Positions 5,776-6,669 of a DNA stretch of 6,669 nucleotides are shown here, one piece after another; positions within the stretch are counted from its first letter, which is position 1; each line of letters opens with the position of its first letter. The notes beneath the pieces were generated by a model. It did no database searches. It was not told the origin of the DNA and saw only the letters and a program-made list of their open reading frames with translations. The DNA is from Bacteroidales bacterium UBA6340. Its GTDB lineage: Bacteria; Bacteroidota; Bacteroidia; Bacteroidales; Paludibacteraceae. The stretch lies in the NCBI GenBank assembly GCA_002440265.1, contig DJSG01000034.1:1-6669 (forward strand). The letters run 5' to 3'. The position numbers and the translations under genes are program-made.

Positions 5776-5784
5776 ATTCTGTTG

Positions 5785-6669
5785 TTATATTTTCTTGCAA
5801 ATGAGTATGGAGTGTCCGCCTGTGCCGAGGTGGTCGTGTATGGACTCTGTCTCCAAGCCCGCCTCGTGAATCAGGCGTGTCATATCATCGGTGTTGTACA
5901 TCTTGCTGTTGCCGTTAGCCAGTGCCGTGAAGTAGAGCGAGGTCATTGTTAGGCAGAATGCCGCAGGCGTATATTTCTGTCTGTCCCACAGAGTCTCCAT
6001 GATATAAAGCTTGTTGGTGTCGTCCATTATGCGTGCGGCACGCTTGAGTATGCTAACTATCTCCGCTTCGGCAAAGCAGTCAAGGAACTGCGACATCCAT
6101 ATCACGTCGTAGTGTTCCTTGGTAGGGAACGCAGCGTCCTCATTCAGCAGGTCCATACCATAACCGTGGATACGTGCCTCGCCGATATGCCCTTTCGTTT
6201 GGGCGCGCATCATCTCTATCTGCTGTGGCAAATCACATATTGTAACCTCCGCTTCAGGCTGATGCTCAGTGACAAAACGGGCAAACTTACCGGTGTTGCC
6301 ACCTACGTCCAGGATATGCTTACTGCCGTTGCGGAAGATTATCTCCACCGCTTCATCAAAGGAGTGGTCGCTGTAGTAGTGGTCGAAACCGAACCACGAT
6401 TGCTGTACCTGCGCAGGCAGACTGGACAAGCCCTCGTAGATAGTGTGCCAGTTACCGAAATGCTCCAGTCCGGCGGGACGTCCCTCTTCCAAGGCTTTGT
6501 CCAATACGAACCAGCCTTCGTAGTTGACATCGTGGTTGAAGTTGATATCCACACCTATCAGGTCGTCGTTGAGCAGAAACCACCCTGTCTTCGCCAAGGT
6601 ATAGTGGTCGGTATCGGGATTGATTAGCACCGCATGCATAGTGAGTGCGGCTTCCAGCAGACATTTGGC
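5785..6669 (-). CDS. SAM-dependent O-methyltransferase, 5' end cut by window
   Basis: The frame is open to the right edge: ten codons (A-K-C-L-L-E-A-A-L-T) precede the first Met at 6639, so that Met is probably internal and the true start lies beyond 6669. About 294 residues are visible; family members near 340-350 residues carry an N-terminal winged-helix dimerisation domain, to which the visible start belongs. Counting from M at 6639, the SAM-binding loop is H108-I-L-D-V-G-G-N-T-G117, followed by the acidic residue in T133-I-C-D136-L-P. M162-D-L and Y177-D-V-I-W-M follow. Where classical O-methyltransferases have the base His before 'W.D', this protein has F185-L-D-C-F. It resembles Methyltransf_2 (PF00891) enzymes; in APE clusters methyltransferases modify the aryl head group, the likely role here. 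A C-methylation role cannot be excluded. Confidence 0.85.
   Translation of the reverse strand, partial: AKCLLEAALTMHAVLINPDTDHYTLAKTGWFLLNDDLIGVDINFNHDVNYEGWFVLDKALEEGRPAGLEHFGNWHTIYEGLSSLPAQVQQSWFGFDHYYSDHSFDEAVEIIFRNGSKHILDVGGNTGKFARFVTEHQPEAEVTICDLPQQIEMMRAQTKGHIGEARIHGYGMDLLNEDAAFPTKEHYDVIWMSQFLDCFAEAEIVSILKRAARIMDDTNKLYIMETLWDRQKYTPAAFCLTMTSLYFTALANGNSKMYNTDDMTRLIHEAGLETESIHDHLGTGGHSILICKKI

Larger units (their letters stand above)
1..6669 (-). other. Aryl-polyene/flexirubin-like biosynthetic operon segment
   Basis: Ten genes, all minus strand: methyltransferase, ACP, acyltransferase, dehydratase, KS, half-KS, ACP, KS-CLF fusion, small flippase-like protein and LolA-like carrier. This combination is known from APE and flexirubin clusters. 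Not seen in the window, and so expected outside it if the call is right: a ketoreductase, an AMP ligase or aryl-activating enzyme, a thioesterase, a second dehydratase and an MMPL exporter. APE and flexirubin cannot be told apart here because no resorcinol-forming DarA/DarB pair is present. Confidence 0.75.

Overview
The window lies inside one long, tightly packed operon read entirely on the minus strand. It encodes part of a type II fatty-acid/polyketide-like pathway of the aryl-polyene (APE) / flexirubin kind. The protein families, the weak Shine-Dalgarno sequences and the gene set point to a member of the Bacteroidota, most likely a gut-type Bacteroidales with about half G+C. This taxonomic reading is inference from protein style, not from a marker gene.

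In transcription order (right to left) the window holds: a SAM-dependent O-methyltransferase cut by the right edge; an acyl carrier protein (ACP); an LpxL/HtrB-like membrane acyltransferase; a hotdog-fold ApeP/FabZ-like dehydratase; a ketosynthase (KS) with a complete Cys-His-His triad; a short cysteine-less protein resembling the N-terminal half of a ketosynthase; a second ACP; a KS fused to a second, chain-length-factor-like ketoacyl-synthase half domain; a four-helix ArnE/EmrE-like membrane protein; and, after a gap of about 130 bases, the start of a LolA-like outer-membrane lipoprotein carrier cut by the left edge. Most neighbours are coupled by ATGA or TGATG junctions or overlap by 8 to 20 bases, so they are probably translated from one mRNA.

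A plausible joint model starts with the two ACPs carrying a starter and a growing chain. The KS and KS-CLF proteins extend it, and the dehydratase (with a ketoreductase and probably a second dehydratase encoded outside the window) leaves conjugated double bonds. The methyltransferase decorates the aryl head and the acyltransferase moves the product to a lipid-type acceptor in the inner membrane. The small transporter and LolA-like protein would help it reach the outer membrane. The order of steps is inference from the characterised APE pathway; the families are visible in the sequence.

The most unusual features are the ketosynthase variants: a KS-CLF fusion whose KS part lacks about 28 residues near its C-terminus, and a separate half-KS with Asp where the catalytic Cys should be. 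Also notable are an apparent one-base frame break in an A6 tract at the start of the LolA-like gene and three tandem copies of an 11-bp unit just upstream of it. No RNA gene, CRISPR array, insertion sequence or recognisable promoter was seen.
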